Numbered from the stretch's first letter, positions 20,064-31,441 are shown. The stretch is DNA of 64,000 nucleotides from Tetrapyrgos nigripes (GCA_013368315.1 JAACJM010000020.1:62001-126000), one strand, 5' to 3'. Program-made: numbers and translations. The notes: a model not told the origin generated them from the sequence alone.

Positions 20064-21615
20064 CTAGCCATCCCTCTGAGCATGAGTTCCGCTCTTCATC
20101 TCCTGATCCACCCGCTCCGAGTCGACAGCACGCTCAGAATAATGCTCTCTACTGTGGTTCTTTTCAACACCATCATCGTGCTGATAAATCCTGCCTCCTA
20201 ACCAAAGTGCAACCCACGTCAACGCCAACAACACTGGTACTTCAACGAGAGGACCTATGGTCGCTGCTAGAGCTTGGTCCGAGCCTACACCGTATGTGGC
20301 AATAGCTATTGCAATGGCTAATTCCTATCTCGGATAATAGGTACCAAGAATAAAGGAGAGAGTCGAAACTTACAAAATTATTGCTTCCAGCTGTGAATGC
20401 CTGGACGACAGCCATGTCGTAGGTGAATGATTTGGAACGGCTAGATACAGGGTCTTCGCTTTTTGGCGATTTCTCCCTCTTGTAAAGCCAGAAGATGAAG
20501 GCGAAAGCAGACGTCCACATAACGACAAAGTAGAGGATCATCGGGACGAATACTCGAAACACTGGACCTATTAATGTATTTTCATCAGTAACGAATAGGC
20601 TCATACGCTGGAATACACACTCACCTAGATTATGAACGATGTTCTTTCCCTGATATGCGAACATTACGATAATAGTGTACAGAAGACCAATCAGAGCCAG
20701 CGGAGAGAACCAAGGAAGGAATTTTTCGTATAAGAAAGACCTGGATGTGAGATACCAGACGCTGTATCGGGTTATTACACCGGCGACGAGAGGAATACCA
20801 AGATACTATTTTCATGTCATCAGTTTTTCCGTTTTTCCACCATAATTTTTGAGTGCGAGAAAGACTTACGATCAGAACAGATACCGCAACGTCTCCATAA
20901 GCAACCCTGATCGCCCCGTCACCTTCTCCTCCCCCGATAATATTGAGAAATAGGACGGCATATGGCGAATATAAGACGATCTGCAGTACGGAATTAATCA
21001 CCACCAGGACGGCACAGAACTCCCTGTCTCCTCGAGCGATTTCGTTCCAAATCATGACCATTGCTATGCATCGTGCCAAGCCTACGAGAATTACACCTGT
21101 CCTATAAGTGGGTAAATCAGGAAGGGTAGCCCATGCTAACGCCAGCATGATAAGAGGTCCAATAATCCAGTTGAGGAGCAGAGATATGAGGAGATGGATG
21201 TAGATTTTCCGTGAGGAAAATAAATTCGGGAGACATTCGTATTGTATTTTGGTGAGGACAGGCCACATCATCACGAGGAGACCCACAGCAATTGCTGCGA
21301 ACAATTAGGTCTTGAGTCAGAAAAACAATAGAGAAACAACCGTGACACTCACGAACAGAAACATTCTTAAATCTAACGGTATCAAAGGCACTTTGGACGT
21401 CTGGTGCAAAATTGCCAATGACAACTCCGAGGATCATAAAAATCAGGACGATAGGAGTCAGAAGGCGATCTTGAAAACTGAGTTTTTGGAATACGTTTGG
21501 TTTAACTGCAGGTGGTAAAAAATTAGATATACTGTGTCAGACCCTAACATTAACCTCACTACGACTTACCTGGTGGCATATTTCCACTGACATCTGTTGT
21601 TACCCCGGGAGCCAT
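20064..21615 (-). CDS. ACR3: Arsenite efflux transporter ACR3
   Basis: Six exons (21570-21615, 21353-21505, 20870-21294, 20625-20805, 20374-20567, 20064-20324) join to exactly 1,260 bp, a 419-residue protein with no break. All five introns are GT-AG and short. The protein belongs to the ACR3 branch of the BASS superfamily, which expels arsenite (and often antimonite) across the plasma membrane. It begins [15 protein letters not shown]. Recognisable blocks are [68 protein letters not shown] with the conserved Cys, and [19 protein letters not shown], then [15 protein letters not shown]. About ten hydrophobic segments are visible. The ~400-aa length is normal. This is the clearest intact host gene in the left half of the window. 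Confidence 0.93.
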
Positions 21616-21888
21616 CTCAGAGGTCCGCGTCAGCTTGTACAGAGTTGGGAGTAAAATGAGATGCCTCTGATTGCAAAGCAGACAGTGAGAATTGTTTTGT
21701 TCTTCGACAGATGCCATCTCCTTTAGGAGGAGGGACTGGATCTGAAAAAAAGTTCCGCATCAGAAATGTGATAAAATAGAAATAATTTCACACGAATATA
21801 TCACCTGCTCGGTCATATATTAGCGTACTGTCATCTGCTACTGTCGGTCATCCGCAGCGGCGACGCTTCTTGTGTAGCAACTTGCACC
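21616..21888. promoter_or_regulatory. Divergent intergenic region upstream of ACR3
   Basis: Only 273 bp separate the ACR3 start (minus) from the start of the unknown plus-strand gene at 21889, so the two probably share this promoter region. I see no definite TATA box or named factor site. Confidence 0.45.
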
Positions 21889-22760
21889 ATGCAGTCCTCT
21901 TTCCTTGCTGCCTCTCGAAGTCCGCCTTTCTTCGTCGACTTCTTTACCGAACGACTTGTTTCATTGCTCTCTACTTTCAGCCGCTCAGACTTATTCGACG
22001 CATGCCTCGCTTTAGGTTGCGACTGTCAGATCAGCATGTCTCGTAAGACCTTGGCTTCACTCATTGTCATCAAGATCCGTTGGACTGTTACTGTTCTTGA
22101 TGACGTTTCTGATACGCTGTGTTCTCGTGTGTTGACATCTCTACGTTCTACTCTGGGCCAATTTTTTGACCGATTTGTCCGTATAATCTATCTCTACATT
22201 CTCAAAGACGAGCAACCTGAAAGCGTTGACAAAAATTTGCAGTCCCTTCTTCCCGTAAATGATCTTCAAGTTAATCATGCTTTCCAGACTTTTACCTGTC
22301 CTCAGCTCCAGAATATTGCACAGTTACTTGGTGTACATGTCAGCAAGCATACTGAACCTATCTTCCGAGTTTCTCAACTTGATTTTAGTGGACAATCCAA
22401 GGCTCTGGATAAGTTGCTTTCCAGATTATTCTATGCCCGAATGACCATTCTTTTCGCCTTTTCAGACCGTCAATTATGTGATTTGTTACTACTTACCCAC
22501 CCCAATGTTTCATTTGACTCTATGTTCCTCACCCGAACTTCAATTGTCAGTCATCTGTTAGAAGTGCTGTTTGGTCCCATAGTGAGCTGAGTATGGTCTC
22601 AGGAGGCTGTTAACATTGCATTTGCTCGAGACAAGCTATGGGAAACAAGAATCCAACAGGTTATGTCAGAAGCTTCCTGCTTTGAGAATGCTAAATCCAC
22701 CTGGCCACAATATGTTCCTCTGTCCATTATCTTTGACTGCTTACATTCCTATAGGAGAGA
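21889..22760 (+). pseudogene. Unknown protein with SAP-like repeats, 3'-truncated
   Basis: Open for 233 codons from MQSSFLAASRSPPFF to an in-frame TGA at 22588. Coding-like sequence then continues in the same frame (EAVNIAFARDKLWETRIQQV … STWPQYVPLSIIF) to about 22,755, where a GA-repeat starts. I do not recognise the family. Three stretches resemble short helix-turn-helix SAP/HeH-type motifs: SRSDLFDACLALGC…SRKTLASLI, CPQLQNIAQLLGVHVSK, and RQLCDLLLLTHPN…RTSIVSHLLEVLFG. This resemblance is inference. The gene is divergent from ACR3. The stop could be a mutation or lie in a very short intron. The end is lost to a repeat insertion. Confidence 0.5.
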
Positions 22761-22953
22761 GAGAGAGAGAGAAATTTATTACATGGCACAGTCCATGAGT
22801 TAAACACTGGTGTCCAGGACACACACACTTATTAGCGTTCCCAGGACCATAGGGCAGGTAAGAGACAAGCCGGTGGCTTCTACATCCATTGTAGATCCCG
22901 TCCCACCCTATGACCACCTTTGACTTATATGTACAGGTGTAACTATGCTACAG
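22745..22953 (-). repeat. (GA)n tract and possible retroelement 3' tail
   Basis: A run of GAGAGAGAGAGAGA (about 22754-22771) is followed by AAATTTATTACATGG. On the minus strand this reads CCATGTAATAAATTTCTCTC, an AATAAA-type signal followed by a simple-sequence tail. That is what the 3' end of a non-LTR retroelement inserted on the minus strand would look like. No coding part is visible before the R element starts at 22954. Confidence 0.4.
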
Positions 22954-24596
22954 TGATACGCTGTACAAAATTGCAGTATACATACTTGGATTTTGGTTCA
23001 TAATATCAGTCTTGACATTTGGTTAAGGGAATAAGAGGACTAGGGTGAGCCCTGAAGTGCTAGTTAATACCTAGCGGGACTAAGAAAACAACAGTACAAT
23101 AATATTAAGTGCTCATTCTAAGTACTATGATAGATATGTACGAGTTTGGAGTTATAATAGCAGACCCACCAAATGATAAAGATAGTCTAATAAAGGCTTT
23201 CGAATCCTATTATAACGACTAGTACTGCTAGCGTAATCCAAAGGGACAGTGAAATGCAAGGTAGCCCCTATTTGCAGGCATAGGAATGTGTAAGCAGCAC
23301 AATCCTTGGCTGAAAGGTCGATCAGAGAAGACAGCGCTAAGATCGGACATGTGGACAATCATGCTAGGTCTAGATCTATGTATTGGTAAATCCTGTAGTA
23401 CTAAGACGTCTTCGAGGGAACCTTAAGTATCTGTAAAAGGTACATGTGGACAAAAGTAGGACAAAGTATATATGTACAGGATCCCAGAGAGTTCAGCTAT
23501 CCATTGGTACAGAGGGGATAGTGAACGGACGTCTCTACACGAAAGATATGAGGGACAGAAGCACTAAGTCACAGTACATCCGAACGATCGGAATACAACC
23601 CAAACGGGTAACGTTATTTCTGGATAAGGATAAATCTGTCAGTAATCGTCTAGCTAGGCATTGAAAGCATTGAAGGAGAAATAAGTATGCAAACGGGACT
23701 GCAGAAGAGCTGGACTCGTATGTAGGACTCAGTAGTAGACTGCTGGCAATACATAGAACGTGAATAAAGCAAGATCAGAGAAAAGGGAAAGGAAAACTGA
23801 ACGGAATAAAGAAACTACAAGAAAACCCTATGTCCCTAGCGTAAGGACATGTATGAAGGACCTAGCAGTCATAAGTGGAGTGTTCTGAGTCATAGATGCG
23901 ATGCTCGCTAACCAGGATGGTACACGAAAACACCAGACAGCTTACAAAGGGAACTGAAGAAAGTTCCTACGAATATTTAGATAATATTGAACAGTTTCTG
24001 TATACCCTAATAAGCAAGTCTTTACTTATGAGGAAATAGGTAGAACTCGCTAGCAGACTTTTCGATTTGTTTTATATTTTCTCTACGTACCTTTTAGCGG
24101 ACCTCAAAAAGAAATAGGTAACTGTATAGTTGTAGCTGTGAGTAGTATAAAAGGACCAGATATTACGAGTAGCTACCCAAGCCATGTACTGTAGAGTATC
24201 GGATCTCACTAGCAATAGTAGAGGATGTGAAACACGGACTAAAGCTTCTAAACAAACTTAACTGCACTCTCTACAAGTATAAACATTGTGTTGGAGATAA
24301 TAGAGTTTTTAAATTGAACATTCTGTGGTTATAACTGTGATCTTTGTGTTGACCTTTTGGTCTATTAAGTGTTTGATTTTGGGACTCGTTGATCCCCTTG
24401 GTGTTAAAATTGTGTTTATTGTGTCATGCGCTAAGCACTAACTTCATTGAAAAACCCTGATCAAAAGTACTTATAGTACAAGTAAACTGGGAGTTTGAGT
24501 ACTCTGACTACTCAGAACACTCATCTCATTTACATTTGTATATGGTTTTGTGTTTGGGTGTAGTTCCTAGCACTTAATTACAAAAACCACCTATTA
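22954..24596. mobile_element. R-family element, copy R1 (1.64 kb)
   Basis: It starts TGATACGCTGTACAAAATTG and ends AAAACCACCTATTA. It matches R2 (40050-41707) along its whole length in the same orientation and R3 (31442-33319) in the opposite one. It has no long open frame. Conserved landmarks are ACATGTGGACAAAAGTAGG near 23440, CTAGCAGACTTTTCGATTTG near 24050, and AGTACTCTGACTACTCAGAA near 24500. Read on the other strand it runs TAATAGGTGG…GCGTATCA, so it may be a long LTR with unusual 5' bases. No target duplication is visible. Confidence 0.75.
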
Positions 24597-24799
24597 ATGG
24601 GCTACTAACAATTGGCATGGGGGACGATCATTATACAAATAATCAGGGTGAACATATAATTTAGATTGTTCAAATACTTTCAGGACTTCGAAAATATATT
24701 TCCCAGTGAGTGAGTATGAGACTTTACTGGATAGCATCACAGCAAGTAGGGAAGTAGTGTCAGCAAGATTGTCATAAGCTTGGGCAGTGGGCTCATACC
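24597..24799. other. Short unassigned spacer
   Basis: About 200 bp between R1 and the LINE remnant, with no recognised feature. Confidence 0.4.
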
Positions 24800-26440
24800 T
24801 GAAGAATGACCTCAGGTAGTTTTCTCTGAGTTCTGTTAGAGGAGCATGAACACATTACAGAAGTGCGTGTTCCAGCATTTTGACATCATTGATACAGAAG
24901 CAGCAAAGGTGGTGATATCCTGGCACTGTAAGCCTATGGGGATCCATCCAGCACAGACACTCTATAGCAAGTGGGTGATCTCCTGCCAACACTCTGGTAA
25001 ATGCCTTGTGATGCCAGGCATTCTTGATGTCAACCAAGTACTGGTGCATGCATCATGTACAATACTTGTAGTTGATGCCCTCATTGTCAGGCTCCTGCCA
25101 CAGTGGTATTAGGTATGTCTTGGGGAATGGATGCTCAGCAGTAGTTGTACTTGATTCCTCAAGTTTAATTTCAACCCATGTACTGACTACCTTGTTTATG
25201 CTGTCGATGAAATCAGTTAGTACATCAACATTACTGAGACTGTCAATATCTATTGTGAGTCCACTTGCAGCAGGTACAGTCTTTTTGATGACCGTCAATA
25301 GGTCTGAGATCCATGCTCATTTATCTGCTCTTGCCAGCTTAAAGCTTTCTTCAACAGCTGCTCGTACATAAGTGCTGGCCAGATGCTGCAGGGTGTATAG
25401 CAAGAAGTGTAAAGCTAGTTGCATGCACTGATAGAGGATTGGTATAATACCAGTTTCTGTATACACTGGGACAATAGTGGAGCATTTTGACAGGCAAAGA
25501 AGCCTTCAGAAGAAATTGATTTGTACCTTGTGGAGTGGGTGGGCCATTGACTGGTTGACATCAAGATTAGATGAGGGTCAACACAGGCAGTATATAAAAG
25601 TTTTCCTTCTTCCAGGGGCAGTATACCAATCATTGATTCAATGTGAAGTATACTGTGGGCTACAGAATGAGCTTTGGCTGCCTTGTTTTCATAGTGGGGA
25701 GCTGCCACACTGCTGAATACCAAGAAGTTTCCTGAATGGAGCTTCATTCTGACATAGACATAGTCTTCTACTATAGGCACAATGTCTTGATCAAATAGGA
25801 AGATGGGAATAAAGTCTGGGGCTGGACCGTGGTACACAATGAATGATTTGAGAGCGTTGATGACCATGAAATTAACCTTGCACCAGTTGTAGAAGAGGTT
25901 CATTTTTTGTTGTAGACCTTCAGGCAACATCACCAGAAGAAGTAGGTCATCCACCTGTTCAAGATGCAAAATATATTCACTGAATAGCTCAATGCCATCT
26001 GCTGACTGAGGAATTCCAAAGTCTGAGAAGTACAAGATCCAGAGTAATGGTGAGCAGGTGTCACCTGCAAGAATCCCAGATAGGGAGGTGAATTTGTCTG
26101 ACAAAAAGTCTCCGTGCTGGACCTTATATTTCATCTCCCTGTATATCAACCATAGAAGGTCAAAGATTTTTCCACCTGTGCCTAGTTGCTTGAGTTTTAG
26201 CCACACAGTAGCACAATGTACTGAAGGGAAAGCGTCTTTCAGACTGACACCCGCAACCCATAGAGTATTTCCCATGGACTTTGCTTTCTCCATGGCAAGA
26301 AGACAAAGAATAAAGATATTGTTGGTTGTCTGGCATCCCTTTTGAAAGCCATTTTGGGAAGGTAGGATGAGTTTTTGGGACTGGGCCCATTGTAGAATTG
26401 GCATAGTTTTCTTATAGGTAAGTCCTGCTCTCTATAAGGT
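24800..26440 (-). pseudogene. Non-LTR (LINE) reverse transcriptase remnant
   Basis: A minus-strand frame of 329 codons (25415-26404) encodes RT blocks in order: LPSQNGFQKGCQTTNN, GVSLKDAFPSVHCATVW, LSGILAGDTCSPLLW, LEQVDDLLLLV and the following VNFMVINALKSFIVYHGP. The catalytic FADD/YADD has become VDD with an altered neighbour and the FVDLSKAF block is altered, so the enzyme is dead. Further decayed C-terminal blocks continue to about 24,800 (LAGDHPLAIECL, CCFCINDVKMLEHALL, APLTELRENYLR), matching the Cys-containing tail of fungal LINE ORF2 proteins. The N-terminal endonuclease is missing. Upstream the frame still reads TYKKTMPILQ before similarity ends near 26,440. Confidence 0.85.
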
Positions 26441-26973
26441 CCTACATATATTTTGTAGTTGCACTTGTACCAATAAAAACACCTCAGTCATCAGGCACAT
26501 GTCTTGCTGATCTTACTGCTGCATTCAGAAATATCTTTACCCTTTTGGGGCTTTCTCATCATGACTCATTCCTTTGTTGTGTACTGGCAGTAAGGAACTA
26601 TGGGTTTCATTCCTTCACCACTAGTCCATCCCTTTAGTATCATATGAAAGCTGAGCTTTCTAGGAACTTGTACATATATACTTTGTCCTACTTATCTATC
26701 CTTGCTGTCTCTCAAAAGACTATTCCTTCTGTTTTGCTTATAAGTGAGGTATCAATTACTATACTGCTAGTTTGGACATAGTCAGTGACTAGGGTTTTCC
26801 TCCAATTTCTCTGATTATGGCGCTGTTGGAATCATATGTTTGTTATGTGTTATCATTGTGTTATTTGTGTTATTTGGATTCCAAGTGATTTGGTGCAGTG
26901 TAGGCCATTGAGATTAGCCTTGGTGGCTTGGGCAAAATGGGGCTCAAGTGGAGTCAAGTTCTGTCTCAATACA

Positions 26974-27047
26974 TGGCACTATAGCTCAGTGGTTAGAGCA
27001 ACACAGGCCATATGTGGAGGTCTGGGGTTCAAATCCCCTTAGAGCCA
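26974..27047 (+). ncRNA. tRNA-like unit (tRNA pseudogene or SINE head)
   Basis: A tRNA-like fold with a perfect A box (TAGCTCAGTGG) and a near-perfect B box (GGTTCAAATCC). The acceptor stem GGCACTA/TAGAGCC pairs with one A-A mismatch, the D stem is GCTC/GAGC and the T stem GGGG/CCCC. The anticodon arm is poor: ACACA/TGTGG with a first-pair mismatch and a loop GGCCATA that lacks the required U33. A functional tRNA is therefore unlikely. A SINE head or tRNA pseudogene is more likely, although no clear SINE tail is seen. Confidence 0.5.
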
Positions 27048-27243
27048 CTTCTGTTTGACTTGTGGTCATAAGCATATTCATTAGCGCAATTCTTAATCAG
27101 TGATCGTTTAGTGCTAGAGTCTGGGTTGTATAGCCAATGTGTTCCTTGCCCATGAATAGGGGCTTCACTTTCCCTTGAGTTGCACTGGCAGTACTAAGCA
27201 TGTTATAGTAGGAATTGCTACAAAGTCTTTATAGATTTTTGTA

Positions 27244-27413
27244 CAGTCAAATATCTCATAATGCATAGGGTTCGTTCCAGAAAATCCTTATGCATTTCGA
27301 CATTTATGCATTATGAGATACGATTTGGGGGAAAGGCCATTTTGTTCTGCCAAAACCTTATGCATTATGGCATTTATGCAGTATGAGATAATGCATTATG
27401 AGATATTAGACTG
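27244..27413. mobile_element. Tc1/mariner-type MITE (170 bp)
   Basis: The TIRs CAGTCAAATATCTCATAA and (reverse complement of the right end) CAGTCTAATATCTCATAA extend to 23 bp with one mismatch. The element is flanked by TA on both sides (27242-27243 and 27414-27415), the mariner target duplication. The interior repeats the ATGCATTATGAGATA theme and has no coding capacity. It sits inside R5, so it is younger than that copy. Confidence 0.8.
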
Positions 27414-27661
27414 TATAGTATATTGGGTGGATCTGCTACTATAACTGAAGCACTGTACACATCAACCATAGGACTTAGAATAAGCATATCCTATTCATAA
27501 GTACTTAGCTTTATTGTACTGGCACATACACTTAGTCCACTAGCACTTTGACTAGCAGTTTGGGACTCACTCTAGTCCTTTATTATACCAATTGAAGTGG
27601 TGAACCAGCTTTCTAACCATCAAATAGCATTTCTATATGTGAATTTTGTATGGCGTAATCA

Positions 27662-28196
27662 TCTCCCCCCAACTAAAGATCTTGACTGTCCTCAGTCAAT
27701 GGCTTTATTTGGTACCCCCACCAAATGTGTATCCCTTTGAGACTACTCATTTAAGAAGGTTTACACAGTCCAGGTAACTCTGACCACTCTTATGTTGTTG
27801 TAGTGTCCAAATCTGGAAGTGCCAGTGTCTGGTGTGATATCTGATTTCCATTGACTTCTTTCATCAACCCTTTTTAAGGCATACCCATTCTTCCACACCT
27901 GATATTCTGGAAAAGAAGTGCTCTGGGAGAACCTGTTTGAGTCACTGCTATTCTCAACCAGGGTCTATGTCATAAACCACCAAAATAGTCCATCTTCCCA
28001 TGTTTTTCACTTCTAGTGCCCATATAACTTTAGTGCCAGTCACACTCCATCCTAATATGGTCTTCAGGGTCAGTGCCAGTCAGATCTGGGGTGAGCCACT
28101 CTGACTTGCAAGACTTCTTGGAATGGAGAGAATGACATAAAGATGGCCACCAAAACATCTAAGTCCATATTTCCTGTCATTTTCCCCCCACTTTGC
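27662..28196. other. Unassigned sequence between R5 and LTR copy I
   Basis: About 530 bp with no supported gene. If R5 is an LTR, this would be the start of its internal region; the sequence TGGCGTAATCA at the junction could then be near a primer site, but nothing further supports this. Confidence 0.35.
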
Positions 28197-28657
28197 TGTC
28201 ACAAACTGCTACAGTTATTTGTCCTCCTTCTTCTTCTACTTCATTATTGAACCCATTTTTTGATCATTCATCTATTGCATTTCCTCGATAAACCTTTTAA
28301 ACTTTATATCACTGACTTTGAACCTTATAGAACCTGTCAAACTCTATAATAACTGTCAATCAATCTTCCATCCCATTGATCCTATCTTTCTCCTACATTT
28401 CTCCACTTTCTCCTATGTTTCTCCTGTTTCTCCTATCTTTTTCCTATCACCTATTCATTGCTCTTCTATATAAGCCACTAGACATTCTAGCTAGTCCTTT
28501 AGTTCATTCACTTCATCTCCGCTCTGTACTAGTACTACGCAGTAGTGTAGAGCATAGTCAGCTTACTCTTGCTCTCTATTTATCTCTCTATTCTCAATTG
28601 ACCTCATCTTTGTGTGACTTGGGTGGTTTGTCATTAAGTGTACCAATGACCTTGACA
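28197..28657. mobile_element. L-family solo LTR, copy I (inverted)
   Basis: 461 bp, TGTCACAAACTG…GACCTTGACA, with a perfect 5-bp duplication TTTGC at 28192-28196 and 28658-28662. It is the reverse orientation of copies II-IV. The hydrophobic open frame inside (28376-28681) is the same CT-rich stretch that appears antisense in the other copies and is not a gene. Confidence 0.88.
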
Positions 28658-28752
28658 TTTGCTCACTGTGCCCTCCATTGAGCTCACTGTTGCCAATGCC
28701 TCCCAAATGCAACAATGACAAGCCTTCCACTTCCAAGAAGGCTCACGCTGAG

Positions 28753-29221
28753 TGTCAAGGTTGTCAATACACTTGAATAACCACCCAAGTCACACAGTTT
28801 GAGAACAGAGACAAAGCAGTAGATTGAGAGATAGAGATAGAGGAAGAGAAATGAGTAAGCTGAATAGGCTCTACACTGTGTAGTAATAGTACAGAGCAGG
28901 GACAAAGTGAATGAACTAAAGGACTAGCTAGAATGTCTAGTGGTTTATATAGAAGAGTAATGAATAGGTGATAGGAAAAAGATAAGAGAAATAGGAGAAA
29001 CATAGGAGAAAGTGGAGAAATGTAGGAGAAAGATAGGATCAATAGAATGGAAGATTGATTGATAGTTATTATAGAGTTTGACAGGTTCTATAAGGTTCAA
29101 AGTCAGTAATATAAGGTTTAAAAGGTTTATCAAGGAAATGCAATAGATGAATGATCAGAAAATGGGTTCAATAATGAAGTAGAAGAGGAAGGAGGGCAAA
29201 GAACTGTAGCAGTTTGTGACA
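28753..29221. mobile_element. L-family solo LTR, copy II
   Basis: 469 bp, TGTCAAGGTTGTC…GTTTGTGACA, with a 5-bp duplication CTGAG at 28748-28752 and 29222-29226. It lies 95 bp from copy I in the opposite orientation. It is inserted at the left edge of E copy B. Confidence 0.88.
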
Positions 29222-29222
29222 C

Positions 29223-30446
29223 TGAGATGCTGAGTGTGGGGTTGACAGCGAATGACTCAACCAACAACAATCTTCCACTCAAGATGAGTTGTGTAGTTCA
29301 GGGGTAGGGAGACACTAAAGCTCTCACAATAGATCTAGATGAACCAAATCTTCAAGGAAGAAGTAAAAGAAGGATGATTGAAGTGAAGACAAGGTGGAAT
29401 ACTACTTTGACTGGATGGAGACTAGTTTGGATGGGAGACAAAGGGTAAAAGGATGTAAAAGGAAGATGATATGGAGGATTGGAAGGTGGTAGGAAGTAGG
29501 TAAAATACAAGGAGGAAGATTATGGATGATGAGGAGGGGATATGTGGGTGTCTGGTTGTGTTGATACGTCAACAAGTACAAAATGAAACTGGGGTAGACA
29601 GAAAAGGATGATAATACACTGCTTGAATAGGTGCAGCTACCTCTGAAGTGTAAACTGAGCACTAAATGAAGATGAAAAATGCAACTGGCTTGGAATCGAA
29701 GAAGACTTAGTACACAATATGACAAGTGACTATACAAACACACCTCTGCAAGGTACCATGCAATATGACAAGTGGATCGTTTGGTATGTAAAAACTGAGC
29801 ACTGAGAAAACAAAGTTAAGTGGCTCAAGGGGTATGATGCCTCCCACTGAAGATGAACTGTAGACTGCTGCTTTCCACAGGAACAATACTTGTATTGCTG
29901 TTGCACTGTATCTGTATGAAGGCAGTTACAAGCAGTTGTTGTATGATAAGGTAATTGGAGTGCACTTTTATAGTCAGCCACACGATTAGCTAAGTACTAT
30001 ATAGTAGTTTACTAGGGTCCATCAAGCCTCTGAGTCCATATGCAGTTTGTAGGTAATCGTTGAGTATTGGTAGGAGTCAGGGATTGTAATTACATGTTGA
30101 ACACATCATCAACCACAGTCCAGATGAGATATCTCTTGTCAGAGTAGCAAAACGAAGTCAGAAATCTGGTAAATGCACTGTTTTGCATAGCGACTGCATC
30201 CAAATGAAGGATAGTAATGTCCAAGTGTGCTTTGACCAGCATGTCACCAACTGTGTTTATGGTAGAACTCTTGAGATTGAACTAAAATGAAAGCTTTTAT
30301 CTTAAAAGATACCTGTTTGTGAGTCATTCTAGTGGACAAGCTAGACAATTCATAGGTTCAATTGTGTATATAGTGAGTTCGCACTACTTCAATTAGAAGT
30401 GCACAAAATGATGGGGTGCATGGCCAGGCATTTACCTGCCATATCA
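29223..30446. mobile_element. E-family element, copy B
   Basis: It matches E copy A (7885-9103) over its whole length. It starts TGAGATGCTGAGTGTGGGG and ends TTTACCTGCCATATCA. The left edge overlaps the CTGAG duplication made by LTR copy II, so copy II inserted later at that edge. No matching target duplication is visible around copy B. Confidence 0.75.
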
Positions 30447-31441
30447 GTGCACCCTGCCAGAAGTCATTGACTGACACTTCTCACAGTGGTTGCATGCTCA
30501 ACCCTCTCAGTCAGGAATTTCATGCTCGACTTGAGGTTCTTTGTGCACTGTATAAGCAAGCATTTCATGTCCTTCAGACTCTCAAGAAAGGTGATCCCAA
30601 GGGTGAGCTTGCTGCTGCTGCTGACGAGCAGCTAGCTTTTATTGTGAGCACTCTATTTTCATCTCTTTTCTTTCATCTGGCAGCGTTTGTGGTGTAGAGC
30701 ACACACTTGGCTCAAACAGTAGACATAGACGCAGCAGCAGTAGACAAAAGACAATGAGAACCTAGTCCCAAGACAAAGTTAATATTAGGTGAAGACAAGA
30801 GATACATGAGATGCTCACCTAGTCCCAAGATGAAGAAACAAGATGGGGACTAGGGAGCTACTACTCTAGGTTTATATACACAGAACAGAAGGAAAGATAG
30901 TAACTGAGCAAAGCGAAGAAAGGAATCAGAGAACTGTCCAAAACCATCAAAGTATGGCCTATTGTCCCTGTAAGAGATGTATCATAAAAAGATGAACAAA
31001 AGATAGGGCAAAAGATGATCAAAAGGTAGTGACTGATGAAGAAAAGAAACAGAAAATGAATGAAAATACCTGAAATAATACTGTCACAACAGCATTGTTC
31101 ATCTTTTGATGTTTCAGTGCAACCTCAACTACTCCATCCTCCACAATGGAGCAGTGTTTCTGGATTGGGTGCACCGTGTCCAGGACATGGCACTAGACCT
31201 CCTCATCATGGTCTTTCCCTCCTGTCACACTGCCAAAGCCAGAGCTGCCAATATGGTTTGTGACCTCTCATGGCTTACTGTCTCCAGCCATAAAGCTGTG
31301 GCTGAGCTGAGCAACCCATGGGATCCCAAGAATGCCTTGCCCATGCCTACAAACCTTGTAAGTATCTCTATTTTTCCTCATTCCTTTTCCTCTTTGTTGA
31401 CTTTAGCCATTTTTATTTAGATAGACACAGGGATCTACTGC

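Larger units (their letters stand above)
26450..27661. mobile_element. R-family element, diverged partial copy R5
   Basis: It has the same orientation as R3/R4. Shared landmarks are ACATATATACTTTGTCCTAC near 26,670, the AATAGGGGCT block near 27,155, AGAATAAGCATATCC near 27,480, GGACTCACTCTAGTCCTT near 27,565, and the terminal TTTTGTATGGCGTAATCA at 27661. The left boundary is approximate. It carries a tRNA-like unit (26974-27047) and a MITE (27244-27413). Confidence 0.6.
28696..31360 (+). pseudogene. Unknown gene broken by insertions
   Basis: Three plus-strand coding-like blocks appear to belong together. The first, 28696-28747, reads MPPKCNNDKPSTSKKAHA. The second, 30447 to about 30650, reads CTLPEVID, then after a frame change HARLEVLCALYKQAFHVLQ and ELAAAADEQLAFI. 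The third, about 31118-31359, reads NYSILHNGAVFLDWVHRVQD and NMVCDLSWLTVSSHKAVAEL. Between the first two lie LTR copy II and E copy B. Between the last two is a possible intron with unrelated sequence. I do not recognise the family. The gene is not functional because of the insertions and a stop/frame change near 30,470. An R element starts 80 bp after the last block. Confidence 0.45.

Noticed and set aside
26974..27047. Functional tRNA gene
   Set aside because: The promoter boxes are good, but the anticodon loop lacks U33 and two stems have mismatches; a SINE head or pseudogene is more likely.
28376..29042. Hydrophobic open frames (MILSFSYISPLSPMFLLFLL) at 28376, 28764 and 43799 that look like membrane proteins
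   Set aside because: They are the same CT-rich part of the L-family LTR in different copies. The peptide is low-complexity and lies inside TG…CA boundaries with target duplications.
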